A DNA stretch of 64,000 nucleotides from Ignelater luminosus. Taxonomy: Eukaryota > Arthropoda > Insecta > Coleoptera > Elateridae. Shown here piece after piece: positions 11,479-21,498 of the stretch. The DNA lies in contig VTPC01005851.1 of the NCBI GenBank assembly GCA_011009095.1, positions 20,238 to 84,237 of the forward strand. Reading direction: 5' to 3'. A model generated the notes under the pieces. That model ran no database searches and was not told where the DNA came from. It was given only the letters and a program-made list of their open reading frames with translations. Position 1 is the stretch's first letter; every line of letters begins with the position of its first letter. The translations under genes and the position numbers were made by a program.

Positions 11479-12229
11479 ATTCCTGCAACTGATTTTGGTT
11501 GTTTACAATTCAGGAAATTACAACTTCGAAAATGAATTTTCCAATTTTACAGCTTTTCTTTATTTTTTGATGTAGAATCCAAATCTGAAATCGAAATTTC
11601 AAAATTTAAAAAAAATGCCAACAGACAGACTTCGCAAATTCAGTAACGACTCTAAAGGAGTTCATTGAAAAATAAATTCGCCTGCTATAGCGCTTCTACG
11701 CTTGCAATTGTCAACCCCTCACGGTTCAATTTATTTCAGAAATGTACAAAATAACCCTTAAATTTCCCTTAATCTGAAAATTACCCTTTTTTTATACATA
11801 AATGGTTTTTATATGCTGAATTTTCTTATCACATTATACTAACATTACTATTAAACTTGAAATTCAAAGAAAACAAACTAAGTACCAAAGAACAAACATC
11901 CCCATCTAAACAAGATATACGTAAAAATGTCTATTGAGTGTACAAATTTGATTTAGTCATCAGATCTTCATGGGCTATATTGGTTTTATGTTTTTGAGAA
12001 TCTGCGTGTCTTTTCAGTTCAGAAACTTTGTATTTCAGTCTTACATTACACATTTTTCAGCGGGCGTGACATTAATTATCTGTTTTTTCAATCCATTTCT
12101 TACATTGTTCTGATTCGAGCCATAAAGCAGAAAATTTCTTTTGATCAGGTTCTTATTTCCTGCAAGTAATTCATGACGCAAGCAAAATTCTTTCTTGAAA
12201 GTTATGCAGTGCTCTTTAGAGCACGAGCC
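11479..12229. other. AT-rich gap, nothing recognised
   Basis: No coding or repeat structure seen up to the GC-rich minisatellite. Confidence 0.45.
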
Positions 12230-12660
12230 TAAATTTCCAGCGGCTCGACTGGGGACAAACTTGACGTGGTCCGACAGACCCGAACAGCGCGAGAGGCCCG
12301 AACGGCCCGGCAGAGAAGCCCGAAGTACCGAGAAGTCCGAAAAGCCCGACAAGCCCAAACGCTCCAACAGGCCAGAGGCCCGCACAATCCAACATGCCGC
12401 AGGTCCGAACAAACCAACAGACTTGAGAAGCTTGAAGGACCGAGAAATCCAAAAGCCCCAACAGACTCGTATGACCCGACAGGCCCGAAAGATCAAAACA
12501 GCCTGATAGACCCGAAGGGCCAAGAAGTCCAAAGGGCTCAACAAACCTAACAGACCCGAGAAGTCCGGAAGGCCGAGAAGTTCAATAGGCCCGACCCGAC
12601 AAGACCAAACTCGGGCCGCGTAGAGGCCCGGCTAGAAAACTTCGGCCCGTGCAGGCCTCT
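12230..12660 (+). repeat. GC-rich degenerate minisatellite (AGGCCCGA type)
   Basis: About 430 bp of imperfect 8-10 bp units built on AGGCCCGAA/AGACCCGAC, for example GACAGGCCCGA and AGAAGTCCGAAAGGC. Base composition is far from the AT-rich flanks. The array stays open in several frames simply because its units lack stops; those ORFs have no domain and should not be called genes. A related array in the opposite orientation lies at 36995-37420. Confidence 0.85.
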
Positions 12661-13077
12661 AGCGCTCCTGTCGGTGCTGTTCATCGCTACCACTAGTAGA
12701 ATTCATTACTGACACAAATGTTGGTAAAAACATTATTAATAATAGTAATCTTACTATTATCAACTCCCTACATTTAACTGTTAAATTGGTATTTAACAAA
12801 CATCATGAAGCACTAAAACACTGGAAACTAAGATTAAACCTGTGGCCGAATTAAACGAACTTAAAATACCCTAAGCACTTAAATATAGCGTTGGACTTGG
12901 ATGATTCACACGCATTCCGTTTGTGCAAGAAACCATATGTTAAATCTAATTGAAGTACACGTTATACAGTTGACCATGTTGTCAGGTGTATTACGCTATC
13001 TGCGTAATTAAAATAAACGAAAAATTAAAGTGTTGGTTTTATTAAATCAAATTTAGTAAGAAACTGACAAAAAATCC
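12661..13077. other. Gap between minisatellite and piggyBac element
   Basis: AT-rich; contains a short imperfect palindrome ATTATTAATAATAGTAATC..ACTATTAT near 12733-12760. No gene seen. Confidence 0.4.
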
Positions 13078-14929
13078 TTAAAACCCAGGTATGCCCAATG
13101 TCCTATATTTAGGACGCCTCAAACTTGTTGAAACACATTTGTTCCAGACACGCAAAGCGGGTGCATTTGCTCATGACAGTTAGTTTAGTGTTGGATCTTG
13201 TTAAGTACGGAGTGTCTGTGTGATTTAAAAAAAAGATTTTTGTTAGTTCTGCATAAATATCTTTCTATTTTTTGAGAAATGTCTGAGCACGGTGTCAATT
13301 TTGCAAGGTAGGTAATTTTTGTCATATTTGTAATAAATAAAAGTAATTGATTTTGTATTTTTATTTACTTAGAGCATTGTTGGTTTCTATACTGAAATTA
13401 AAATTTAAGATTGTTGTTTACACTGTTTAGTGTCCTACATAGAGGACATTGGAAATTTACGTAGCTATAAATAGATCTTGTTCTTTACAGAGGATTTTCT
13501 CTTCATGAAGCATTGGCTTTGATGGAAGATGATGAAAATGATGCTGGTACCATTACTTTATTACCACCAAATAATGCTTTTAGCAACGTAACTGATGAGG
13601 ATTCTAGAGATGCAGAAATAAAGTACAAGTGTCATCTAAATATATTCAGCAAGTCGACTGGGATAGCGAAGATGAAGTACCCCTTTCAGAGCTAAAAACG
13701 ACCTTATCTGGAACTATCACAAAACTAAAGAAAATGAAAGGGGTATTCCAGTATGGAAAAGATGGTGTCAATTTTCAAACAAATCCCCTAAAAAAGTCAA
13801 CTGACTATAGCCCTATGTCTTTATTTTTTTTATTTTTCGAAGATGAGCTACTAGAAAAAATTACAGAAGAGACAAACATATATGCTTCACAAAAGAATAA
13901 ATCGGTAATAGTCGAAGTAAATGAAGTAAAGATCTTTATTGTCATTCTTCTTCTTAGTGGATATGTCAGTCTTCCTAGGTAAAGAATGTATTGGGAGCTT
14001 GTCCAAGATACTAATAACGCAGTTGCTTCTCAAGCAATTTCTCGTAACAAATTTGAATTTATCTTGTCCAATATTCATTTTTAAGACAATAATTCTTTAG
14101 ACAAGTCTGTTAAATTGTTTTTACATCTAAATAAAAAGTTTATGGATTACGCATTAATTGAAGATCATAGCGTAGACGAATGTATGGTACCATATACAGG
14201 AAGAAATCGCACAGAGGGGCATACGACTTCATAAAAATAAAAGATGAAAATATATTATTTGTCAAGTGGAATGATACCAACATTGTTCAATTTTGTTTAA
14301 ATGGCAATGTAAAGAAATATTCTCAAAAACAAAAAAATTTTAGATAGAACAAGCATACGTAGTGAAGTTATATAACAGAAGCATGGACGGAGTTGATCGT
14401 TCAGATCAAAATATAAGCTTGTACCGTACAGCAATAAGGGCTAAAAAATGGTACTTTCCATTGTGTAGAAATGGCGGTACTTGCTTGGCAAATATATAGA
14501 AGATATAGAGAAACCATAGATCAACTGTCATTTAGGCGGAATATAGCAAATACTTTGCTTTTGCAAAATAAAAAGGAGTACACCTATTAACAGCGACATT
14601 CATCTGCAAGCAATGAGTCTGAACTGCGATATGACCAGATGGATCACCATGTCATTCCTCAAGACAAACAAACAAAGTGAGCATTGTGCTATCAAAAAAC
14701 TACCACACGATGTCGAAAATGCAACAAAGGTGTGCATGTCAAATGTTTTGCTGCGTATCATGAAAAATTTAAACAGTAACATGTAATTTGCCCAACGGCC
14801 CAAAAAAGTACTTCTGAAAAAAAAATTATTTTATGAACAAAAACCTATTTTATTTAATAGCGTAAGTCGGAATTAAGTAAAAGTACTTGGAAAACAGAGC
14901 TAGGAAATTTTAAGGCATATCTGGGTTAA
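13078..14929 (+). mobile_element. piggyBac-family element with both ends and TTAA flanks
   Basis: The left end has TTAA at 13078-13081 and then, after two A, CCCAGGTATGCC at 13084-13095. The right end is GGCATATCTGGG at 14914-14925 followed by TTAA at 14926-14929. The 12-bp ends match with one mismatch, begin with CCC and abut TTAA, the known piggyBac target. A short palindrome, GTCCTATATTTAGGAC, lies just inside the left end. A similar TCCTACATAGAGGA lies in the intron at about 13433-13446. The 1.85 kb between the ends holds a piggyBac transposase pseudogene. Confidence 0.9.
13279..14779 (+). pseudogene. piggyBac transposase, spliced, internally deleted
   Basis: Exon 1 is 13279-13307 (MSEHGVNFA). 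A 183-bp GT-AG intron (13308-13490) joins in phase to RGFSLHEALALMEDDEND. After a frame break near 13650 the reading gives VIVEVNEVKIFIVILLLSGY, then, past a stop, MYWELVQDTNNAVA and DHSVDECMVPYTGRN with the first catalytic Asp. About 150 residues, including the second Asp, are then missing. Reading resumes with NILFVKWNDTN, MDGVDRSDQNISLYR (third Asp region), AIRAKKWYFPL and AVLAWQIYRRYRE. A premature TGA precedes a Cys-rich zinc-binding tail (TRCRKCNKGVHVKCFAAYH) ending at 14779. Family members are about 550-600 residues. Dead by deletion, stops and frameshifts. The transposase would have excised the element precisely at TTAA. Confidence 0.9.
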
Positions 14930-15885
14930 TTTCTGCATAAAACCTAAAAATCCCCTTATCCTCTACTACATGCCATGTAGGTAAAATATTCTTTAATTAA
15001 GGGATAAATTCCTCAGGTTGACAACACTGTGTTTGAGAGGTTATTCTTCTCTTCAGTCTCAAATGGTGGATATTAGTAGTGGGATGGCGGAAAAATATAA
15101 GCGAGAGAAACTCAATAAGGGCTTGGTGTTGGATAAAAACAGGTAATAATACATAGTTACGGCAGGTATGAAACTCCCCAGCGACTGGTGAAGGTGTTAT
15201 ATGTCCTAGGTTGTGGTGATGGTGGTGGTGGGGTGGTATGCGATATCTCCCATTTATCCAGGATTAATAGTTGGAAGTGCTCGTTGTGAAATTGAAGGAT
15301 ATCTAGCTTGAATTTCAAAATCGTAATTTAATAAAAGGATAAAAGAAGGAATGATGTTTGAACAATGATGATAAGAAACGGTTTTCTTCAGAAGTAGGTC
15401 GTGATGGTCTGGTGGTCTTCTCTATGGTGAGCCTGGAACAGAAAAACACAGCAGGAACTTGTCTAATCATTAAGTATGTTGGAGTGATTGCAGAAGAGAG
15501 AGCTTCTGCTGGGAATTGGTTCTGCGGGTTCTAACGGAGGGCTACTGGGGTGATTTTAAAGGTATCCTCTAGCTCCGAAATAAAGAGGGTGGCATCGCCA
15601 AGGATATAGTAAATATCTTGTCCCCTACTCGAATTCTTGACATTCTATTAATTAGTTTTCTAATGAATTAAAGGCATTAGAGTATTACATAATGTTTTAA
15701 TTTATTATTATTATTAATGGGAAGTAGAGTGAAATACACTCCAATTCAACTGATCCTATGCGTCTTGTAATTTCTGAGATTCCGCAATGGTAAGGCTTGA
15801 ATTTATATATCAATGCAGCTTTTAGCTTTGTTTACTCGCACCCAGACGTTAAGCTAGTAAGGTTGTAATTTAAGTACGCTACTTT
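14930..15885. other. G-rich unexplained segment between two transposons
   Basis: The plus strand from about 15020 to 15640 is unusually rich in G (GGTGATGGTGGTGGTGGGG near 15213-15231, many GGTGTT/GGGATGG words) and has no ORF. It may be the regulatory end of a retroelement or an old LTR, but no TG..CA boundaries or primer binding site were found. The last 250 bp are AT-rich, with an ATT run at 15705-15716. Confidence 0.35.
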
Positions 15886-16400
15886 TCTACTTCTTTGTTT
15901 GTACGTCTTCGTTATCCACTCTCTGTTTTTATTCCTCCATACCATATATTGCCTTCAAAGATTTCCTCTCCCAGCTCATTTTCGTTTATTTAATATCCAT
16001 GTGCCACATGCGTACGTAACTGTGGGTCTAATAACCGTTGTGTATATTCTTATTTTTGTTCTTTATGACACAAATTTGGATTTTAACAATGTTCGTAGCG
16101 CTCCACATTTCCGGTTTCCTTTTGCCATTTTTGCTTTTATTTCTTCTTCTTCATGACCTTTTTGTTCTACTTTGACCCCAAGGTACGTAAAATCCTTAAC
16201 TCTTTGAAATGTATACAAATTTTCCTGCGTTCGTACGATCTTCTTGTTGGATGTTACCCATTACCATATACTTTGTCTTTTCTTGATTGATTTCCAGTCC
16301 AAATTTTCGAACTTCTCTTGCTAAACGCTTTGTCACTCTTTAAAGTTCTCTCTTTCCCTTTGTTATCACTGTAAGATCGCCTGCAAAGGCTATACATTAG
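15886..16400 (-). pseudogene. LINE reverse transcriptase fragment (carboxy-terminal half)
   Basis: The minus-strand reading from 16400 gives CIAFAGDLTVI, the position of the FADD catalytic box with Gly in place of the first Asp. It continues with LAREVRKFGLEINQEKTKYM, the conserved strand after motif C of LINE reverse transcriptases. A broken connection and tail with WERKSLKAIYG and RRRTN-like words follow to about 15890. Several stops and frameshifts. It is opposite in strand to the neighbouring LINE at 16441, so it is a separate insertion. It is probably of the same broad group as the many endonuclease-reverse transcriptase LINEs of insects. Confidence 0.75.
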
Positions 16401-16458
16401 TGGCCGTTACAGAATATTGTTTTTTTGATTTTGATCTAACTTCAACTTCAAAGGTGAG

Positions 16459-17050
16459 CGAAATGAAGTAAAGGGAGAATATATACATTTCTACAGCGAA
16501 GCTGCTAAATAAACAAGAGCAAGGTCCGGAGTTTCCATAGCTATCAAGAAAAAGTACCTGAAAAATATTAGAAACTGGTCAGCCATGAGTGAGAGAATTA
16601 TTACAATGAAGCTGAGGTTACAAGGACAAAATCTGATGATAGTGCCCCCACAGATGGCGCTACCACAGAGGTCAAAGACACGTTTTTCGAAGAATTGGGA
16701 GAAAAATTTGAAAATAGACGGCATCTTATCTTACTAGGTGACTTCAATGGAAGGATCGGTAAGGAAAAACAGAATACAGTAGTAGGTCAATATGGAGATG
16801 AAACGTTAAACGACAGTGATACACGTCTTATAGAACTGTGCCAACAATATTCCCTAAGAATACAAAATAGATTTTTTCAACACAGGGAAATCTATAAATA
16901 TACATGGGAACAAAAAATGTAAATACTTCAAGTCCATTATTGATTACTGTATAACCAGACAACAATCGCACATAAAGATTATGGATGTCAGAGTAAAAAG
17001 GGGAACAATATGCGGTTCAGATCATCATTTACTTAAAGCTAAATACAAAC
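16459..17050 (+). pseudogene. LINE endonuclease domain
   Basis: Frames together give EVKGEYIHFYSEAAK, SGVSIAIKKKYLKNIRNW, MSERIITMKLRLQGQN, then after a small deletion APTDGATTEVKDTFFEELGE. HLILLGDFNGRIGKEK (metal-binding Asp and Asn), YTWEQK, IIDYCITRQQ and GSDHHLLKAK (catalytic Asp-His) follow. This is an apurinic/apyrimidinic-type endonuclease that nicks target DNA. At least three frame changes separate the pieces, so no functional protein is encoded. Confidence 0.85.
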
Positions 17051-17422
17051 AAAAATACAACCTAGACAGTTTTTATGGCGTATCCAGAGTTTTCTTATAT
17101 ACATCGAGATTAGCCAAGAAGACGAAAAATGAATCTACAGGTACATCAGAAGAAATGTATAATTCATTTAAAATATACATACATGAAGCATCAGAGGAAG
17201 CCTTAGGAGAAAAAAAACAAACAAAAGGAATATAAACTACTGGTGGAATGAAAAACTGGAAGAGCTTGTGAAACAAAGGAAGAATTGTACAATCAATGGC
17301 TTACCACAAAAGATCTCGGAGACAGACAAATATATAGAAGATATTACTATATGGTGAAGAAATAAATTATAAAAGAGAAAGATGAACACTGGGAGACAAA
17401 ATGTACAGAAATCGGTGGGTTA

Positions 17423-19075
17423 TTGGATAGTTCAAAGTCAAGGACGGCTTGGAAAACAATTAGAACGCTGAAAACAAATAGAAACGAAAGAGTCACGATT
17501 GACCCCCTTGGACAAGAAGAGTGGAAAGAATACTATGAGGATGTATTAATAGAGAAAAGAGATATATTTAAAGACGTAAGCTATAACCAAGAAAGAGTAG
17601 AAAATGGAAATGAGATATTTACTGTTGAAGAAGTAAAGAAATCTTTGAAATGTATGAAAAATAACAAGTCACCTGGTGCTGGAGGTTTACCCGTCGAACT
17701 ATGTAAATATGCTCCTGATATGATACTAGAAAACTTAACAATAATATTTAACAAATGTCTGAAAGGAGAGGATATACCATCTGAATAGAAACCTGCCCAT
17801 ATCAGCATGATATACAAGAAAGGAAATAAAAAAAATTGTTACAATTAGCGTGGGCTTAATGTTATAGCTTCAACGGCAGTGTTTTTAAGAGAAAAAGTAG
17901 AAAGTCAATTTGAGGAATGGGAGGAACAGAGCGGCTTTAGACCAGGAAGATTATACGTCGATAACTTGTTTTGTCTGAAACAACTGATGGAGAAATCAGT
18001 GGCGTATAATAACCCACTAGATCTGATATTCGTTGACCTAAGAAAGGCATATGATACTGTGCCTGAAAACAAACTTTGGGATAGTCTAAGAGAAAACGAA
18101 ATCCATTCACAGTATATTAATGCAGTCAAAAACTTTTACAAAGACAATATAAGCTGTGTTAAGACAAGACAAGAATGTACAGTTTTATCAAGTAAACAAA
18201 GGTCTGAGGCAGGGGTGCTGCTTATCTCCCACTCTTTTGAAGATTTATTTAAACTCAGTTCTGAAACATTGGTTCAACAAATGTTGTCCAAATTGGGGAG
18301 GAACTTATTGCGACTTTATTATTTTGACGATCAGGTTGTTCTAGCTGAGGACATTGATGATGCAACGTATATGATTAAAAAACTAGTGGAGGAATTTAAT
18401 AAGTGGGGTCTAGAAGTAAACACAGAGAAAACTAAATATATGGCGATAGAGGACATAAGCCAAGACTTATACAGAGATGGTAAGGTAATCAAACACACAA
18501 GAAAAATACAAATGCCTTGTCACATTAACAGAAGATGGAAACGGCGAAAAAGATATAATACAGAAAATAGGTAGAGGACGAACAATTACAAGTCAGTTAA
18601 ACTCACTACTATGGAACAAAGATATACGGAAAAAACAAAAAAACACCTATTTACAGCATTAGTGGAGAGTACAATTACATATGGCTCCGAAATTTGGACA
18701 ATACAAAAGAACATGCGAAACCGAATAGACGCAGTAGAAAGTAGCTTTTGGCAAAGATACTGTAGATACACACTACAAGACCATATAAGAACGGAAGAAA
18801 TTCGCGAAAAAATGAACGTAGAAACAACACTAACTGACACAATAGAAGAAAAACAGCTCTCCTGATATGGACATATAAGAAGAATGACAGATGACAGACT
18901 TCCAATAAGAACATGGAAATGGATACCTGAAAGAAGAAGGAGAAGAGGAAGGCCAAAAAAATCATAGTATGATGGAATTAGTACTGCCATGAAGAGACGA
19001 GGCATAGAAGAAGAATCATGGCAAAATAAGAAACAATGGCGTTCGAACTGCGATAAACGGCCAAAAATGATGTAA
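17423..19075 (+). pseudogene. LINE reverse transcriptase and carboxy-terminal region
   Basis: Visible motifs in order are KNNKSPGAGGLPVELCKYA, MIYKKGNK, SGFRPGRLYVDNLF, FVDLRKAYDTV (motif A Asp), GLRQGCCLSPTLL (motif B, in another frame at about 18195), YYFDDQVVLAEDIDD (motif C, YFDD instead of YADD), WGLEVNTEKTKYM, SEIWTIQK, then RRRRRGRPKKS and WQNKKQWRSNC before the stop at 19075. The GRPKKSW-type tail is shared by a large insect LINE group often annotated as endonuclease-reverse transcriptase (RTE-like). Internal stops and frame changes near 17788, 17850, 18190 and 18570 show that the copy is dead. Confidence 0.88.
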
Positions 19076-19098
19076 TATAGTCGCTAATAAAAAAAAGG

Positions 19099-19482
19099 TT
19101 GAACGGCCCTTAATCAGAATTTCAGAACCCCAAGATCTATTCTGGCCTAAAGGGAGGTTCAAAATAGTCATGGTTTGTCGAAATAGGTTAGATATAGTTT
19201 GACTTTTTCTTTGAAATCAAAAGATTTAGTGAGCTTGGTCGATTTTTCTTTAGACCACAAGCAGCATTTTCAAGTTAGATACTGATGTCGATGTTTATTA
19301 TGTGCAGCTTAATCGTAATACTTGTAGTACTACAAAGATTCAATTTATCATTATTTAGCCTAGAAAAACAAACAGCAGAAACAATCCAAGAAAACATATT
19401 TTAATATTGTTTGGTGTATAAAGGCCATAAAATCTAAAATTGCCTCAGAGAGCTCTGAATTCTTAGATTAGTCCCAGCTATT
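19099..19482. other. Gap between LINE end and next transposon
   Basis: No coding or repeat feature recognised; starts directly after the LINE A-tail. Confidence 0.4.
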
Positions 19483-19513
19483 TGAGGCGTATAGAAGCAA
19501 AACTCACTCTTTA
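19483..19513 (+). repeat. Left terminal inverted repeat of the 2.0-kb element
   Basis: Starts TGAGGCGTATAGA and ends ACTCACTCTT plus a few bases; pairs with 21468-21498. Confidence 0.85.
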
Positions 19514-19848
19514 CTGATATCTGCAAAAAACGTCCTGGATTGGATTCCTTCCATTTTAGAGTAAGAAATCTTCTCAGTAGGTAGTAGCACTCATTTAGAA
19601 ATAATTTTTATGTATTGCACACGTCACTGGTTATGGATGAAGTAGAAATTCAGGATTTAAAATTGTAAAGAGTGAGTTTTGCACCCAACTGTTTCAAAGC
19701 GATACTTTTGTAGCTGAATGTTTGCCTAAATTAGGCAAAAGCAATATTAATAACTTGCGGAATTTTTTTTATAATACAGTAATTTATTGTTAGATAGTGA
19801 ATCATAAACTAAGTATTTCTTTTCAAAACATTGAAAATATTTTAATAA

Positions 19849-21188
19849 TCAAACTACATAAAATGACACAGTGTAATTCCCTTTGAGGTCTTGATACTGG
19901 GGATTGTGGCACTGTTCTTCAGAAGAAGCTCCAGCACTTTGTTCTAGTGTTGAATTTGTACTAGATGGAAATAATACATTTTTGTAAAACAGAAGTTTAA
20001 GATTAGTTTTCCAGTCGGTACCAAAATGAGCTAGATTATTAGGCGATCAATGCTGCTTTTATCCCCTTGAAGCTGCCTTTCAAATGGAAGAGGATTGGGA
20101 GACAATGCAGAAACTTTTTTACCTTTCTTGCACACTCCAATGTTAGGAAAAATAGTTTGGTTCATCTTGTACAGCAATGCTTTCTTTACCGTTTTGGGTT
20201 AGAATAAATAGTTTACTATTATTGAATTGGAAATGCCAGGAAACAGATACCTTTAGAACTTGTTTCGCATCCGTCCTCCAGTCAAAAATGGTCCATTGGT
20301 CAGTGCTCTCTGTTCGTTTATAATGCGTTGTTTCTCATTTTCTGTTCTTGCAGTTTTTACCGTCTCTTCTGCTCTTAAAGCAGGTTGAGCAGTAATCTGT
20401 TTTAGGTAAGCCAAAACTTAAATTATAATTCACATTAACATACTCCCGAAAGTAACTTAATTTCACAAAGCGGTCTGCTTCAGCTGTTGTTGAATAGATC
20501 GCATAGAGTTTCTTGATATTTAATTCGCAAGATAAGTATAAACCTTCTGAAGTCTTGCTCCTGCAGTAATGTGATTCAAGGCATGTAAGAGACTCTACAA
20601 AGTGTTTTATAGAATCGTTCTTGGCATCATTCTTGTTTCCTACTCGAACACCACCTCTACGTTCCTTTGGAATTGCACTCGCGTGCAAGAATTTTTTTTA
20701 TGACGTGCTCTATTCTAAATCTACTAAATCATGTAATTTTTAAAAATGTGTCTTTCCCTTCGACGTCAGGAATTCGCTATGTAATAGAAACATTGCTGTT
20801 CCTCTTCTTCTCCTTATTAGGTCTTTTCGGAATTTCACACGGCAGCATTTTAGAATAGTAGTATCCTGTTTAATTTTATCCGAACTTGCAAAAGGTGTTT
20901 CGTGAAACCGCTTTACCTGTTACATTGTTAAAGTTGTACAGTGATAAGGAAAACCAGATTTGCCATTGTGTCCATATGTAGGATACACCGGTAACTGTTT
21001 CGGGCGATATCTGATAAAAAAAATAAACGATAAATCCAATGTAAGTCTACTTTCTTTACAAGACGAATTTTGATGCCTACTTATCGTTCTCTTTTTAATC
21101 TCTCTCGTTTAGACTCCTGTCGCAACTTCTTTCTACCTTTCCCGGAGGAACAAAGCACAATAACTTTATTACTCTGAACTGCATCCAT
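19849..21188 (-). pseudogene. Broken transposase-like gene of an insect transposon family (possibly the DUF7869 group)
   Basis: The start ATG at 21188 opens MDAVQSNKVIVLCSS then KGRKKLRQESKRERLKRER, followed by likely intron sequence. Later pieces are FASSDKIKQDTTILKCC, RIPDVEGK, and a clean 118-codon frame at 20335-20688. That frame includes ERRGGVRVGNKN, SLTCLESHYCRSKTSEG, YLSCELNIKKLYAIYS, YNLSFGLPKTDYCSTCF. Then, after a deletion, VSVSWHFQFNNSKLFI and KKGKKVSALSPNP, HFGTDWKTNLKLLFYKNVLF, and a stop at 19849. The order (QDA-like, ESHYxR, YLxxxLNIxxxY, FNLxFGxPKxDxCxxC, SWHFxF, KKGK) matches a protein family repeatedly found in arthropod genomes, often as uncharacterised proteins. I think it is labelled DUF7869, but that is from memory. 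The middle catalytic part is missing. Confidence 0.65.
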
Positions 21189-21467
21189 ACTTGCTGCAAG
21201 CAAATTAAAAACTGTCCACGACAATAATAAACATTTCAGCAGTGCATATGTGTAGATCACATGTCAAAATACAAGGATGTCTATTGGCCGAAATGCAAAG
21301 AGATACTTTTGTTACTAATCTGTCAAAGCAAAGAGTGAGTTTTGATCTAATGTGTTATTTTATTTGCATATCCAAGAGCAACTTTTGGTCCAAAATAACG
21401 TCACCACAAGATTCCTTGAAAAATTTGATCTCCCAGAACGTATTTAACTCATTTTTTAAAATTTTGT

Positions 21468-21498
21468 TGAAGAGGGAGTTTTGCATCTATACGCCTCA
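21468..21498 (-). repeat. Right terminal inverted repeat of the 2.0-kb element
   Basis: The reverse complement starts TGAGGCGTATAGATG and continues CAAAACTCCCTCTT, matching the left end with about three mismatches. Confidence 0.85.

Larger units (their letters stand above)
16441..19098 (+). mobile_element. RTE-like LINE, near full length, degraded
   Basis: Endonuclease and reverse transcriptase remnants lie in order on one strand. They are followed by a typical carboxy-terminal tail and an A-rich 3' end (TAATAAAAAAAAGG at 19085-19098). The 5' boundary is uncertain; recognisable coding begins at about 16459. No flanking target duplication was identified. Confidence 0.8.
19483..21498 (-). mobile_element. 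2.0-kb TIR transposon carrying a poorly characterised transposase-like gene
   Basis: The left end, TGAGGCGTATAGAAGC then AAAACTCACTCTT, at 19483-19513 is matched in inverted orientation at 21468-21498 (about 28 of 31 positions). Subterminal copies of the inner word AGAGTGAGTTTTG lie at 19669-19681 and 21332-21344, and GATACTTTTGT recurs near both ends. The interior holds a broken gene on the minus strand. A target duplication is not clear: the flanks are ATT on the left and TTT on the right. Confidence 0.8.

Noticed and set aside
12041..12550. Long overlapping ORFs on both strands in the GC-rich array
   Set aside because: They are open in many frames because the repeat unit lacks stops; low-complexity translation with no domain.
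15899..16156. 85-codon plus-strand ORF with membrane-like translation
   Set aside because: Antisense shadow of the minus-strand LINE fragment.
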